NCBI RefSeq assembly: GCF_009734385.1
Contig: NZ_CP046452.1
Coordinates: 806,001-870,000 of the forward strand
Reading direction: 5' to 3'
Length of the DNA stretch: 64,000 nucleotides
Origin: Corynebacterium kalinowskii
Lineage (GTDB): Bacteria; Actinomycetota; Actinomycetes; Mycobacteriales; Mycobacteriaceae
Below, in pieces: positions 27,252 through 36,001 of the stretch. Made by a program: the position numbers and the translations under genes. Position 1 is the first letter of the stretch. Each line of letters opens with the position of its first letter. The notes beneath the pieces are model-generated. The model was not told the origin of the DNA and made no database searches. It worked only from the letters and a program-made list of their open reading frames with translations.

Positions 27252-28763
27252 TTAGTCCTGGGCAGGGAACTGGCCCTCAGCAAGCGACTCCAGTACGGCA
27301 ACAACGGTGCGTACCGGCGCACCGGTGCCACGCTTGGACACATAACCGTAAGCCCCGGCGGTGTTGTAGGCAGGGCCAGCGATGTCCATGTGGACCCACT
27401 GGATGTCCTCGCCCACGAACTGTGACAGGTAGTAGCCAGCCTGCATCATGCCGCCGAAGCGGGTCTTACCAATGTTGCGCAGATCGGCGACGTCAGAGGT
27501 CATCTCCTCTTTCAGCTCCTCGATGAACGGCATGGCCCACGCAGGTTCACCCACGGTGCGCCCGACCTCGGCAACATGATCGCGGAAGTCATCCGAGCCC
27601 ATCACGCCGGAAGTGCGGCCACCCAGGGCGACGAGCTGAGCGCCGGTGAGCGTCGCCATTTCGATGAGGAAATCTGGCTTGTCCTCGGATGCGCGGACGA
27701 TGGCGTCGGCAAGCACGAGGCGTCCCTCAGCGTCCGTGTTGAGGATTTCGGAGGTTTTTCCGCCGTAGTGGGTGATGACATCGCCAGGACGGTAGGACTC
27801 GCCGTCTGGCATGTTCTCCGCCATTGGGATTGTCGCGGTGACGTTGACCTTGAGGCCGAGGCGGGCGGCGGCAATGGTGGCGGCGATCGCGGCTGCGGAA
27901 CCGCCCATATCCGAGATCATGTCGTCCATCTTGGCGCCTGGCTTCAGGGAAATTCCGCCGGTGTCGAAAGTGATGCCCTTGCCGACGAGAGCCACGGAAG
28001 GGGCAGACTTCTTGGACTGGTAGCTCAGCCGCAGCAGGCGAGGCTTGCGAGCCGAACCGCCGCCGACTGCCAGCAGCCCACCGAACTTGCCCTTGGCTAG
28101 TGCCTTTTCATCGAGAATTTCAGCTTCAATGCCAAACTCTTCCGCGAGGGACGCGATGAAGTCGGCGTACACCTCCGGGTACAAGTGAGAGGACGCGGTA
28201 TTGACCAGGTTGCGGGCCAGAACAACGGAATCGACCAGGATTTGAGCCGACTCGAGCTCATCCTTCTTGTCGGAGACAAATACGATTTCCTTAACAGGGG
28301 CCTTGGCGCCGTCAAGCTTTGCCGTCTTCTGGCCACGGTAGGTGTACGCGCCGAGGGCGGCGCCGACGATGGCGTCGTGAAGCCCGAAAATGCCCAAGGT
28401 GCTGGCTACCTTGCCAAAACCCTTGAGCGCGCGGGCAGACACGCCGGCGCTGCGACGCAGGGTCTCGGCGTCGAAGTCTTCGGAATCGCCCAGGCCAACA
28501 GCGATGATCACGGGAACTTCAGAACCGGCGATGCCAGCGAGCTTGGTCACTTCCTGGGCTGCGCCTGTCGCTCCCAGCGTGGTGAGAGCTTCCAGCACCG
28601 CAACCTCACCCTTGGAACCCAACACACCGGTCGCGGCGATTTCTGGGCCGTCCTCGCCCTGGAAGACTGGGATGACAATCGCTTCGGTCTTCTTTGGAAG
28701 CTTGGCGGAAACGCTGAGCTTGGGGACGATACCCTCGGCAGGTAGGGATGGCTTTTTTGGCAC
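27252..28763 (-). CDS. pepA: Leucyl aminopeptidase (M17 family)
   Basis: A cytoplasmic two-metal aminopeptidase that removes N-terminal residues from peptides. The 503-residue length is normal. The C-terminal catalytic half shows VGKGITFDTGGISLKPGAKM with metal and active-site residues, and the family signature NTDAEGRLVLADA. The N-terminal macro-like domain is present. GTG at 28763 is the start, behind GGAGGAG at good spacing. Confidence 0.96.
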   Translation of the reverse strand: MPKKPSLPAEGIVPKLSVSAKLPKKTEAIVIPVFQGEDGPEIAATGVLGSKGEVAVLEALTTLGATGAAQEVTKLAGIAGSEVPVIIAVGLGDSEDFDAETLRRSAGVSARALKGFGKVASTLGIFGLHDAIVGAALGAYTYRGQKTAKLDGAKAPVKEIVFVSDKKDELESAQILVDSVVLARNLVNTASSHLYPEVYADFIASLAEEFGIEAEILDEKALAKGKFGGLLAVGGGSARKPRLLRLSYQSKKSAPSVALVGKGITFDTGGISLKPGAKMDDMISDMGGSAAAIAATIAAARLGLKVNVTATIPMAENMPDGESYRPGDVITHYGGKTSEILNTDAEGRLVLADAIVRASEDKPDFLIEMATLTGAQLVALGGRTSGVMGSDDFRDHVAEVGRTVGEPAWAMPFIEELKEEMTSDVADLRNIGKTRFGGMMQAGYYLSQFVGEDIQWVHMDIAGPAYNTAGAYGYVSKRGTGAPVRTVVAVLESLAEGQFPAQD

Positions 28764-28881
28764 GGAACTACTCCTCCAACATCTCGAACAATACGACTGC
28801 TCTCAAGGGTACGTGACACCTCAAATTCGGGTGCCGACGGATCGTTCGACAATTTTGAGACACTTTTCTCAAAAACGGGTG

Positions 28882-28887
28882 TAGGTT
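28882..28887 (+). promoter_or_regulatory. Putative -10 box of ilvE
   Basis: TAGGTT ends 6 bases before the ATG at 28894. It fits TANNNT loosely. A TTGAGA at 28855 is a possible -35, though its spacing is long. Confidence 0.35.
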
Positions 28888-28893
28888 AGTTGC

Positions 28894-30000
28894 ATGAGTC
28901 CACTGAACTTCCGAATTGAAAAGACAACCACTCCAACACCCGCGGAGACCCTCGAGCAGATTCTGGCGAACCCAGGATTCGGCAAGACCTTTACTGACCA
29001 CATGGTCACCATCGACTGGAATGAAGAGCAGGGCTGGCACAATGCCGTGCTTGCGCCATACGCACCCATCCCTATGGATCCAGCCACCACTGTTTTCCAC
29101 TACGGCCAGGCCATTTTCGAAGGCCTCAAGGCCTACCGCCAGCCGGATGGCTCCATCGCCACGTTCCGTCCCGAAGCAAATGCCAAGCGTATGCAGGATT
29201 CCGCACGCCGCATGGCCATGCCTGAACTCCCAGTTGAAGACTTCATCGAGGCTATTCGAGTTCTCGTCGACGCCGACCAAGCGTGGGTGCCAGCCGCCGG
29301 TGGCGAGGAAGCCCTCTACCTGCGCCCATTCATGATCTCTACCGAGGTCAGCCTGGGCGTTCACCCAGCGAATGCCTACAAGTTCATCATCATCGCCTCT
29401 CCAGCAGGTGCCTACTTCTCCGGTGGCATCAAGCCGGTCTCCGTATGGCTCTGCGAAGACTACGTCCGTGCTGCCCCAGGTGGCACCGGTGCAGCCAAGT
29501 TCGCCGGCAACTACGCAGCCTCGCTCCTCGCGCAGGCGCAAGCGGTAGAAAAGGGCTGCGACCAGGTGGTATGGCTCGACGCCATCGAGCACACCAACAT
29601 TGAAGAGATGGGTGGCATGAACCTTGCCTTCGTCTACGGCACCGGCTCCGACGCTCGCCTGGTGACCCCTCGACTGTCCGGCTCATTGCTCCCAGGCATC
29701 ACCCGCGATTCCCTGCTGCAGGTCGCAAGTGACCTCGGCATGGAGACTGAGGAGCGCATCGTCTCCAAGCAGGAATGGGAAGAAGTAGCCACCTCTGGCG
29801 AAATGTCCGAAGCATTTGCATGTGGCACCGCAGCAGTGATCACTCCGGTTGGCACTGTGAAGTCCAGCCATGGCGAGTTCCAGATCAACGGCGGCAAAAC
29901 CGGCGAGATCACCATGAAGCTGCGCGAAACCCTCACCGGTATTCAGCGCGGTTCCGTGGAAGACAAGCACGGCTGGAAGCACACCCTGGTTTCTGCTTAA
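28894..30000 (+). CDS. ilvE: Branched-chain amino acid aminotransferase
   Basis: IlvE is a fold-type IV PLP enzyme that makes leucine, isoleucine and valine from their keto acids with glutamate. The 368-residue protein has [14 protein letters not shown] near the start, the PLP lysine region [19 protein letters not shown], and the signature [13 protein letters not shown] followed by [11 protein letters not shown]. No ribosome site is evident. It is transcribed alone, diverging from pepA and ending at a terminator. Confidence 0.96.
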   Translation: MSPLNFRIEKTTTPTPAETLEQILANPGFGKTFTDHMVTIDWNEEQGWHNAVLAPYAPIPMDPATTVFHYGQAIFEGLKAYRQPDGSIATFRPEANAKRMQDSARRMAMPELPVEDFIEAIRVLVDADQAWVPAAGGEEALYLRPFMISTEVSLGVHPANAYKFIIIASPAGAYFSGGIKPVSVWLCEDYVRAAPGGTGAAKFAGNYAASLLAQAQAVEKGCDQVVWLDAIEHTNIEEMGGMNLAFVYGTGSDARLVTPRLSGSLLPGITRDSLLQVASDLGMETEERIVSKQEWEEVATSGEMSEAFACGTAAVITPVGTVKSSHGEFQINGGKTGEITMKLRETLTGIQRGSVEDKHGWKHTLVSA

Positions 30001-30015
30001 GGTTTTGTCTCACTT

Positions 30016-30050
30016 CCGCCCGGCCGCTTTGGCTGGGCGGATTTTTGTTT
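30016..30050 (+). terminator. Terminator of ilvE
   Basis: CCGCCCGGCC (30016-30025) pairs with GGCTGGGCGG (30031-30040), with one G-T-type pair, followed by ATTTTTGTTT. Confidence 0.9.
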
Positions 30051-30097
30051 GGGGAGTGGGTGATTAGGGTATCCCCGATACTTCGGCGCACGATCAG

Positions 30098-30886
30098 CTA
30101 AACAGGAACCACTGCCAGCACAATCGCCGCGACGGCAATGGAGACTTCAATGAGCGCGCCGGTGGTGTCGCCGTTCAAGCCTGCGAAGCGCTTGTTGCAG
30201 TGCTTGGCAAAGACAACCGACGCGCTCGCGGCGACCGCCGCAGCAAGAAGCACCGCAAATGTGAAGTCCGATGCCACAAAGGCCAGCCCGCTGATCACGA
30301 GCAACCAAGTGAGAATCCACCACGTTTTGACTGTTCCGATGATGAGGCTGCCAAAGCCGGAAGGGGAGAAGGGCTGAAAGGACGTGTGGCAGCCGATCAG
30401 TGCACACGCTCGGCCAAGTAAGGGAAGGAACACCAGCGCTACCCAGCCCAACGTAGGAAGACTAGCCATGATGCCCGCCACCTGAGCCAAGAGAGTCAGT
30501 AGCACGGCGCCCATGCCCAGCGCCCCGGTGTAGCGGTCACCGAGGATCTCCTGGGCACGCTCGGCAGGAGCGTAAGAGCCGAGTGCATCGCCGACATCAG
30601 CGAGGCCGTCGATATGCATCATTCGGGAGCCCAGTTCCCACACCACCACTGCGAGTACCGCGATCACAAAGGGATGAGTGGGCAGGAGCGCGAGGGGCGC
30701 TGATAGGGCTCCTAGTGCGAGTCCAGCTACCGGCAAGGCCGCCATGGCGCGAGCGCCGGTGATGCGATCGAAGGAGTTGGCGCCCCGAAAGGGGAGGACC
30801 GTAAGCCAGCTGAGAGCCGTCGTCACGCCTTCTATCAGCGCGGGGCCGTGGGAACCGTCCCCTGAGGTACCAGCTTTTCCAGACAT
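30098..30886 (-). CDS. cobS: Adenosylcobinamide-GDP ribazoletransferase
   Basis: CobS (cobalamin synthase) joins adenosylcobinamide-GDP to alpha-ribazole in the last steps of B12 assembly, in the membrane. The 262-residue protein is very hydrophobic, with about six segments, and carries the metal-binding motif HIDGLADVGDALG plus FSPSGFGSLI. The ATG directly abuts the cobT stop (TAAATG). It ends the DUF3043-cobU-cobT-cobS operon. No genes for corrin ring synthesis are in view, so salvage of cobinamide is possible. Confidence 0.95.
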   Translation of the reverse strand: MSGKAGTSGDGSHGPALIEGVTTALSWLTVLPFRGANSFDRITGARAMAALPVAGLALGALSAPLALLPTHPFVIAVLAVVVWELGSRMMHIDGLADVGDALGSYAPAERAQEILGDRYTGALGMGAVLLTLLAQVAGIMASLPTLGWVALVFLPLLGRACALIGCHTSFQPFSPSGFGSLIIGTVKTWWILTWLLVISGLAFVASDFTFAVLLAAAVAASASVVFAKHCNKRFAGLNGDTTGALIEVSIAVAAIVLAVVPV

Positions 30887-31927
30887 TTACTCGGCGGTGG
30901 AGACACCGGCGGAGTTGAAGGTTGCCATATGCGCCATGATGTCCACGGATGATTTCACCAGTGGCAACGCCGCCATGGCGCCGGAGCCCTCACCGAGGCG
31001 CATGCCGTACTCAAGCAGGGGCGTGAGCTCAAGGCTTTGCAGGGCGAACTTGTGGGCTGGCTCAGCTGACTGGTGGCCAGCAATCCACCAATTGCGGGCA
31101 CCTGGGGCGAGACGCGTTGCCCACAGCGCCGCGGAGGTCACCACAACGCCGTCGAGGATCACCGGAGTGCGTCGGATGGATGCCTGCGCGAGGAAACCTG
31201 CCATCGCAGCCAGATCAGGGGAGGAAATCGCCTGGAGGACCCGGATTGGGTCGTCGCGGAAGGTGCGGACGCGGAACATGGCGTCGCGTACAACGGAGAC
31301 CTTGCGCTTCCAGCCTTCGTCATCGATGCCCGTGCCACGACCGACCACAGCGACTGGCTCGGTGCGGGTGGCCACGCCAATCAAGGCGGCTGCCGGAGTG
31401 GTGTTACCGATGCCTAAGTCACCGGCCATGAGCAAATCAGCGCCGCCATCGACCTCTTGGTCGGCGATGCGCTTGCCAATCTCCAATGCGCGCAGCACTT
31501 CTTCTTCGGTCATGGCGTCTTCTAGGTGGATGGCGCCACAAGAGCGGGAAACGCGCTCGTCGCCCCAGGCGTCATGATCCAAGGAAATGTCAGCGACGCG
31601 CACGCTCGCACCCGCGGAGTCCGCGAGCACGGAAATCGCTGCCCCACCTGCAGTTATATTTGCAGCCATCTGGAGGGAGACCTCCGAAGGGTAGGCGGAT
31701 ACGCCGTGCTTGGCTACGCCATGATCGCCAGCAAAGATCACGATGCGCGGGCGCGTGATCGGCTTCGGTGGAACCTGCCCCTGGCACGCGGAGATGAACA
31801 CGCCAACGTCCTCAAGACGACCGAGGGACCCAGCTGGCTTGGTCAGCGTGGTTTGGTAAGCCTCTGCCTCGCTACGGACGGCAGCGCTCGGCGTTTCCAC
31901 GCGGGCAAAGATCTCAGCAGGCACCAT
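30887..31927 (-). CDS. cobT: Nicotinate-nucleotide-dimethylbenzimidazole phosphoribosyltransferase
   Basis: CobT makes alpha-ribazole phosphate from dimethylbenzimidazole and nicotinate mononucleotide for the lower ligand of B12. The 346-residue protein has the N-terminal TKPAGSLGRLEDV, a middle GDLGIGNTTPAAALIG and the C-terminal EYGMRLGEGSGAMAALP with the catalytic glutamate. The ATG at 31927 is preferred to the TTG at 31930 because AAGGAG lies 7 bases before it. It stands between cobU and cobS. Confidence 0.95.
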   Translation of the reverse strand: MVPAEIFARVETPSAAVRSEAEAYQTTLTKPAGSLGRLEDVGVFISACQGQVPPKPITRPRIVIFAGDHGVAKHGVSAYPSEVSLQMAANITAGGAAISVLADSAGASVRVADISLDHDAWGDERVSRSCGAIHLEDAMTEEEVLRALEIGKRIADQEVDGGADLLMAGDLGIGNTTPAAALIGVATRTEPVAVVGRGTGIDDEGWKRKVSVVRDAMFRVRTFRDDPIRVLQAISSPDLAAMAGFLAQASIRRTPVILDGVVVTSAALWATRLAPGARNWWIAGHQSAEPAHKFALQSLELTPLLEYGMRLGEGSGAMAALPLVKSSVDIMAHMATFNSAGVSTAE

Positions 31928-31955
31928 CAAGGGACTCCTTGGACTTTAGATAAGG

Positions 31956-32483
31956 TTAATTGTCAGATTTCAAGGTTAGCGGTATCCCGGCGACCACGAG
32001 CACCACTTCATCAGCTACCTCGGCAACCTGCGCGTTCAGACGACCCAGTTCATCACGAAACAGCCGTCCAGCAGCAGATTCTGGGATCACGCCCATGCCC
32101 ACTTCAGGGGTAACCGCGACGATCCGGGCGCTGCTTGCGGCCAATGCGGCAATGAGCTTATCGACGACCGGCTGCACGGCACCCCGCGGGCGCTCCCACG
32201 CCTCGCGTTCATCGATCACGTGGGTGAGCCAGGTGCCGAGGTCATCGATCAATATATTGCTGGCGTGAGGGGCGGTGAGGACGTCGACAAGCTCGGTGCG
32301 GTCCTCGGTGACCCACTGCGACGGCCGACGGTCTTGGTGGGCCTGGATGCGCGCGGCGAAGTCGTGATCGTCGGGCCACGGCCTCGCGGTGGCGACGTAG
32401 AGAACTTCAGCCCCTTCAGGGAAGAGGGCTTCGGCCCACGCAGATTTACCACTGCGCGCACCACCGAGAACCAGCGTGAGCAT
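31956..32483 (-). CDS. cobU: Bifunctional adenosylcobinamide kinase/guanylyltransferase
   Basis: CobU phosphorylates adenosylcobinamide and transfers GMP to it, giving the CobS substrate. The 175-residue protein has the P-loop GGARSGKSAWAE, YVATARPW, the DDLGTWLTHV motif and GMGVIPE. The ATG abuts the stop of the DUF3043 gene (TAAATG). Confidence 0.95.
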   Translation of the reverse strand: MLTLVLGGARSGKSAWAEALFPEGAEVLYVATARPWPDDHDFAARIQAHQDRRPSQWVTEDRTELVDVLTAPHASNILIDDLGTWLTHVIDEREAWERPRGAVQPVVDKLIAALAASSARIVAVTPEVGMGVIPESAAGRLFRDELGRLNAQVAEVADEVVLVVAGIPLTLKSDN

Positions 32484-33110
32484 TTACTTCTTGACGTCTA
32501 CGCGAGGGCGAGGGGTGCGCAGCTTGCGGAGCTGAGACGCGCGAGAGTATGCGTAGAAACCAAGGCCAAAGCCTGTTTCGGTGGTGTCCGGGAACTTCTC
32601 CCGTACGGCCTTGTTTGCGCGTCGGCCGATGAGGAAGCCTTCGATGAGGAAAGCGAGCATAACGACCATCGCGACCATGGAAAGGGTAGCTGCGATATCA
32701 GGGTAAGTCTGGCCAATGAACATGATGATCAGCAAGGCCAAGGCGACCGGCATGACCAATTCGCTAAAGAAGCGACGGGCATCGACCCAGTCACGAACAA
32801 AAGCCTTTACTGGGCCTTGGTCGCGAGGGAGGAGATAGCGTTCGTCACCGGCATCCATTGCCTCCTGACGAGCCCTGGCCTCACGGCCACGCTCTTCCCG
32901 CTGCTTCTTCTTGTACTCCTTGTACTCTGCCTTGGTCATCGACTCCTTGAGAGCCTTCTCACGCGCCTTTTCCTCGGCCCGCGTCAAGCCGACTGGAGCT
33001 GCGCCATGGCGGATACCTCGAGCACGCTCAACCTCATCGCGCTTCGGGGTCGGACGACCCTTCTTAGGCGTATAACCCTTAGGGAGCTGTTCATTGTCTG
33101 GACTAGTCAC
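32484..33110 (-). CDS. DUF3043 membrane protein
   Basis: A 208-residue protein. A highly charged N-terminal half rich in Lys, Arg and Glu (residues 1 to about 105, probably coiled coil) is followed by two hydrophobic segments (LVMPVALALLIIMFIGQTY and AATLSMVAMVVMLAFLIEGF) and a basic tail. It matches DUF3043, common beside cobU in actinobacteria; its role is unknown. GTG at 33110 is chosen because a TAGCCT box lies 7 bases upstream and no ribosome site is present. The frame is open back to 33152. It heads the cobUTS operon. Confidence 0.8.
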   Translation of the reverse strand: MTSPDNEQLPKGYTPKKGRPTPKRDEVERARGIRHGAAPVGLTRAEEKAREKALKESMTKAEYKEYKKKQREERGREARARQEAMDAGDERYLLPRDQGPVKAFVRDWVDARRFFSELVMPVALALLIIMFIGQTYPDIAATLSMVAMVVMLAFLIEGFLIGRRANKAVREKFPDTTETGFGLGFYAYSRASQLRKLRTPRPRVDVKK

Positions 33111-33117
33111 GACATAC

Positions 33118-33123
33118 AGGCTA
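33118..33123 (-). promoter_or_regulatory. Putative -10 box of the DUF3043-cob operon
   Basis: TAGCCT on the minus strand ends 7 bases before the GTG at 33110. No cobalamin riboswitch is recognisable in the 133-base divergent gap. Confidence 0.35.
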
Positions 33124-33243
33124 CCTTGTGCTCTCTTGGAGGGAACAAACATGTCACGCCTTGCGTTGAAGGCTATGTGTACTCGGCGACAAAACAGAGT
33201 ACGGTGGTTTCACAAAACTAGATTCGTTCCAAGGAGGAGCACC

Positions 33244-33588
33244 ATGACTGCACCTGAGACCGCAACCGGAGTCGTCCTGACCGATGCCGCTGCTGTTAAA
33301 GCCAAGGCCCTGCTCGACCAGGAGGGACGCGACGATCTCTCCCTTCGTATTGCTGTTCAGCCTGGTGGCTGCGCTGGCCTGCGTTACCAGCTCTACTTCG
33401 ATGATCGCGAGCTCGACGGCGATAAGTCCGACGTTATCGGCGGTGTCCGCCTCGTCGTGGACAAGATGAGCGTCCCTTACCTGTCCGGTGCCCGCATTGA
33501 CTTCGCAGACACCATCGAGGCACAGGGTTTCACCATCGACAACCCAAACGCATCCGGCTCTTGCGCTTGTGGTGACTCTTTCAACTAA
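33244..33588 (+). CDS. erpA: A-type iron-sulfur cluster insertion protein
   Basis: This HesB/IscA-family carrier delivers iron-sulfur clusters to target enzymes. The 114-residue protein has the three conserved cysteines, one in QPGGCAGLRYQLYFDD and two in the C-terminal SCACGDSF. AAGGAGGAGC precedes the ATG at 33244. It diverges from the DUF3043-cob operon. Possible clients encoded in this window are LipA and the Rieske protein QcrA. An imperfect operator-like repeat lies at 33179-33202. Confidence 0.93.
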   Translation: MTAPETATGVVLTDAAAVKAKALLDQEGRDDLSLRIAVQPGGCAGLRYQLYFDDRELDGDKSDVIGGVRLVVDKMSVPYLSGARIDFADTIEAQGFTIDNPNASGSCACGDSFN

Positions 33589-33602
33589 GCCGTAACAAGT
33601 GT

Positions 33603-33642
33603 AATCCCCGTGCCCTGAACATGAAGGGTGCGGGGATTTTTT
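33603..33642 (+). terminator. Terminator of erpA
   Basis: AATCCCCGTGCCCT (33603-33616) pairs with AGGGTGCGGGGATT (33624-33637) with two mismatches, followed by a run of T. Confidence 0.85.
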
Positions 33643-33651
33643 AGACCTCAG

Positions 33652-33719
33652 TGTCGGATTTGGTTAAGCAGACTGACGGAAAACGGTGAATTCGTCGTTG
33701 TGCATAACCAAATCCGACA
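33652..33719. repeat. 68-bp palindromic element between erpA and asnB
   Basis: Perfect 15-bp arms (33652-33666 and 33705-33719) enclose 38 bases. The arms begin TGTCGGATTTGG. On the minus strand, the left part of one arm and the loop form a 13-codon frame from ATG at 33705 to TAA ending at 33664. It may serve as the asnB terminator, but it lacks a T run and the loop is unusually long. A small mobile palindrome is the alternative. Confidence 0.7.
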
Positions 33720-33722
33720 GGC

Positions 33723-35639
33723 CTACAACTGAACCGGGTAGTCCTTCTCCTCGACCTTCGGATCGATGCGGCCCTCCATGAAGATGCCGTGCCACACCAT
33801 GAAGGCGAGCACAGTCCAGAGGCGACGAGAGTGGTCGGAAACGCCGTCACGATGCTCATTCAGCATCTCGAGCACGGCCTTCTTGTCAAAGATCCGCTCG
33901 GTCTGAGACTCGTTGATGGTGTCCTGCGCCCAGCCGAAGAGTTCATCGCCGGCAAGCCAGTGGCGCATCGGCACGGGGAAGCCGAGCTTCTTGCGGTGCA
34001 GTACGTGCTCCGGCACGATGCCCTCCATCGCCTGACGCAGGGCGTACTTGGTGGTGCCGTGGGAGATCTTCAAGTCATGCGGGATTGATTCCGCGACATC
34101 GAAAACGACCTTGTCCAGGAACGGCACGCGCAGTTCCAGGGAGTTCGCCATCGTGATTTTGTCTGCCTTGACCAGGATGTCGCCGCGCATCCAGGTAAAC
34201 AAATCTAGATGCTGCATACGAGCTACCGGATCCATGTCGCGAGACTTGGCGTAGATCGGTGCGGTGACGTCCTTGTGGTCCCATTCTGGCTTTGCCCATG
34301 GGATCACGCGCTGCAGCTGCTCGAAATTGAAGGAGCGCGCGTTGCCGTAGTAACGCTCTTCCATGGTCATCGAGCCACGCTGTAGCAGGGACTTGCCCTT
34401 GAGTCCGTCGGGGAGGACGTCGCCAAGCTTGCCCAAACCGCGACGCAGTGGGGCAGGGACCTTCTCAAACGGTGCGAGCGACAACGGCTCCTTGTAGATG
34501 GTGTATCCGCCGAACAGCTCATCGGCGCCCTCGCCAGAGAGAACGACCTTCACATGCTTGCGGGCCTCAGCTGCGACGAAGTACAGCGGAACCAAGGAAG
34601 GGTCGGCTACCGGGTCATCGAGGTACCACATGATCTTTGGAATCGCGTCGGCATATTCCTCAGGGGAGACCACCTTCACGATGTGCTCCGCATCAATGGC
34701 CGCAGCTGACTCCGCCGCCACGTCGATCTCCGAGTAACCTTCGCGCTCGAAGCCCGTGGTGAACGTCAGCAGATTCGGATTGTGGCGCTTTGCCAGAGCA
34801 GCGATGGCGGTCGAATCGATACCACCAGAAAGGAAAGAACCAACCGTGACGTCTGCGCGCATGTGCTTTTCGACGGAATCCTCCAACGCGTTGGCAATCC
34901 GCTTAAACAAGTCCTGCTCGTCCGTGACCTTCTTGGTCACAAACTTAGGCTCGAAATAGCGCTGGGCCACAACTTGGCCGCCGGGCTTAACGACGGCAAA
35001 GGAGCCGGACTCCAGTCGACGAACATCCGCGTGCAACGACTCCGGTTCAGGCACGTACTGAAGGTCGACGTAGTGCTCGATCGCACGCAGATCGAGATCG
35101 TTGCTCATTCCGATCTGCTCGGCCATGTCAAGAATGCACTTCTTCTCAGAGGAGAAGACCGTACCTACAGCGGTGGTTGTAAAGTACAGTGGCTTGATTC
35201 CGAATTGATCGCGGGCAAGGAATAGCGTGCGTTCTTTTCGGTCCCAAATGGCAATGCCAAACATGCCACGCAAGTGGTTGACTACATCGGTGCCCCAATG
35301 GTGATAGCCGACCACGATGGTCTCGCCGTCGCCTTCGGTATTAAAGCTGTAGCCGAGTGCTTGTAGTTCCTGGCGAAGCTCCACATAGTTGTAGATCTCG
35401 CCATTGAATGTCATGGCATAGCGGTCAGTATCACCCTCTGGCCCCCACTGAAGAGGCTGGTGGGAGTGGGCAATATCGATGATCGACAACCGATTGAATC
35501 CGAAGACGGCATCTTGGTCATGCCATGTGCCTGCATCGTCGGGGCCGCGATGGCGCATGCACGGAAGGGCATGGCGAATGGCCGAGTCGAAGTCCGCTGC
35601 ATTGCCGGCGCTGGTCAGCATGCCGAGAAGGCCACACAT
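33723..35639 (-). CDS. asnB: Asparagine synthetase (glutamine-hydrolysing)
   Basis: This class B enzyme transfers ammonia from glutamine to aspartate, or in the corynebacterial LtsA subtype probably modifies cell wall material; ltsA mutants of C. glutamicum are lysozyme sensitive. The 638-residue protein starts MCGLLGML, exposing the catalytic Cys2 of the glutaminase domain (1 to about 215), and has the pyrophosphatase motif SFLSGGIDSTAIAAL in the synthetase domain. The start is fixed by Cys2. AAGGGGA lies about 12 bases upstream of the ATG. It diverges from ctaC. Confidence 0.93.
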   Translation of the reverse strand: MCGLLGMLTSAGNAADFDSAIRHALPCMRHRGPDDAGTWHDQDAVFGFNRLSIIDIAHSHQPLQWGPEGDTDRYAMTFNGEIYNYVELRQELQALGYSFNTEGDGETIVVGYHHWGTDVVNHLRGMFGIAIWDRKERTLFLARDQFGIKPLYFTTTAVGTVFSSEKKCILDMAEQIGMSNDLDLRAIEHYVDLQYVPEPESLHADVRRLESGSFAVVKPGGQVVAQRYFEPKFVTKKVTDEQDLFKRIANALEDSVEKHMRADVTVGSFLSGGIDSTAIAALAKRHNPNLLTFTTGFEREGYSEIDVAAESAAAIDAEHIVKVVSPEEYADAIPKIMWYLDDPVADPSLVPLYFVAAEARKHVKVVLSGEGADELFGGYTIYKEPLSLAPFEKVPAPLRRGLGKLGDVLPDGLKGKSLLQRGSMTMEERYYGNARSFNFEQLQRVIPWAKPEWDHKDVTAPIYAKSRDMDPVARMQHLDLFTWMRGDILVKADKITMANSLELRVPFLDKVVFDVAESIPHDLKISHGTTKYALRQAMEGIVPEHVLHRKKLGFPVPMRHWLAGDELFGWAQDTINESQTERIFDKKAVLEMLNEHRDGVSDHSRRLWTVLAFMVWHGIFMEGRIDPKVEEKDYPVQL

Positions 35640-36001
35640 AAGTAAATATTCCCCTTAAACAGTTGCTTGGGATTGTCGCGTTTCCTTTAACACTGCAACT
35701 CTACGGTCTTGAGGGGGAAAATTGCACCTAGGGCAGTGGGCGATTCTTCTATCAACCATTAGTAAACCCCCGTTGGGGGACGAACAAATGTGAATTGGGT
35801 CACCGAATGTCGGGTAAATGTGGCCAACTTGTGATGGGTAAGTGCTGTACAGCGACAATGCATTTTTGCAGGAGGGGGCTGGTCGGGTAACCCCATGCTG
35901 GCAATAAACATGGAATAAGTTCCAAAGTGCGATATTCTGCACAGTTAGGAATGGGAACTTATGTGTCCTTAGGTTTGTGTGGAACAGGAAGGTAGACACA
36001 C
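35640..36001. promoter_or_regulatory. Divergent promoter region of asnB and ctaC with a GlxR-like site
   Basis: These 362 bases hold no convincing gene. At 35789-35804 lies TGTGAATTGGGTCACC, a good match to the corynebacterial CRP/GlxR pattern TGTGA-N6-TCACA, about 200 bases before ctaC. A small GC hairpin (CCCCCGTTGGGGG) sits at 35768-35780. Confidence 0.5.

Noticed and set aside
33111..33243. Cobalamin riboswitch before the cob operon
   Set aside because: No B12-box-like conserved block is present in this short gap.
35655..35999. 114-residue open frame between asnB and ctaC
   Set aside because: It covers the divergent promoter region, and its composition does not look like protein.
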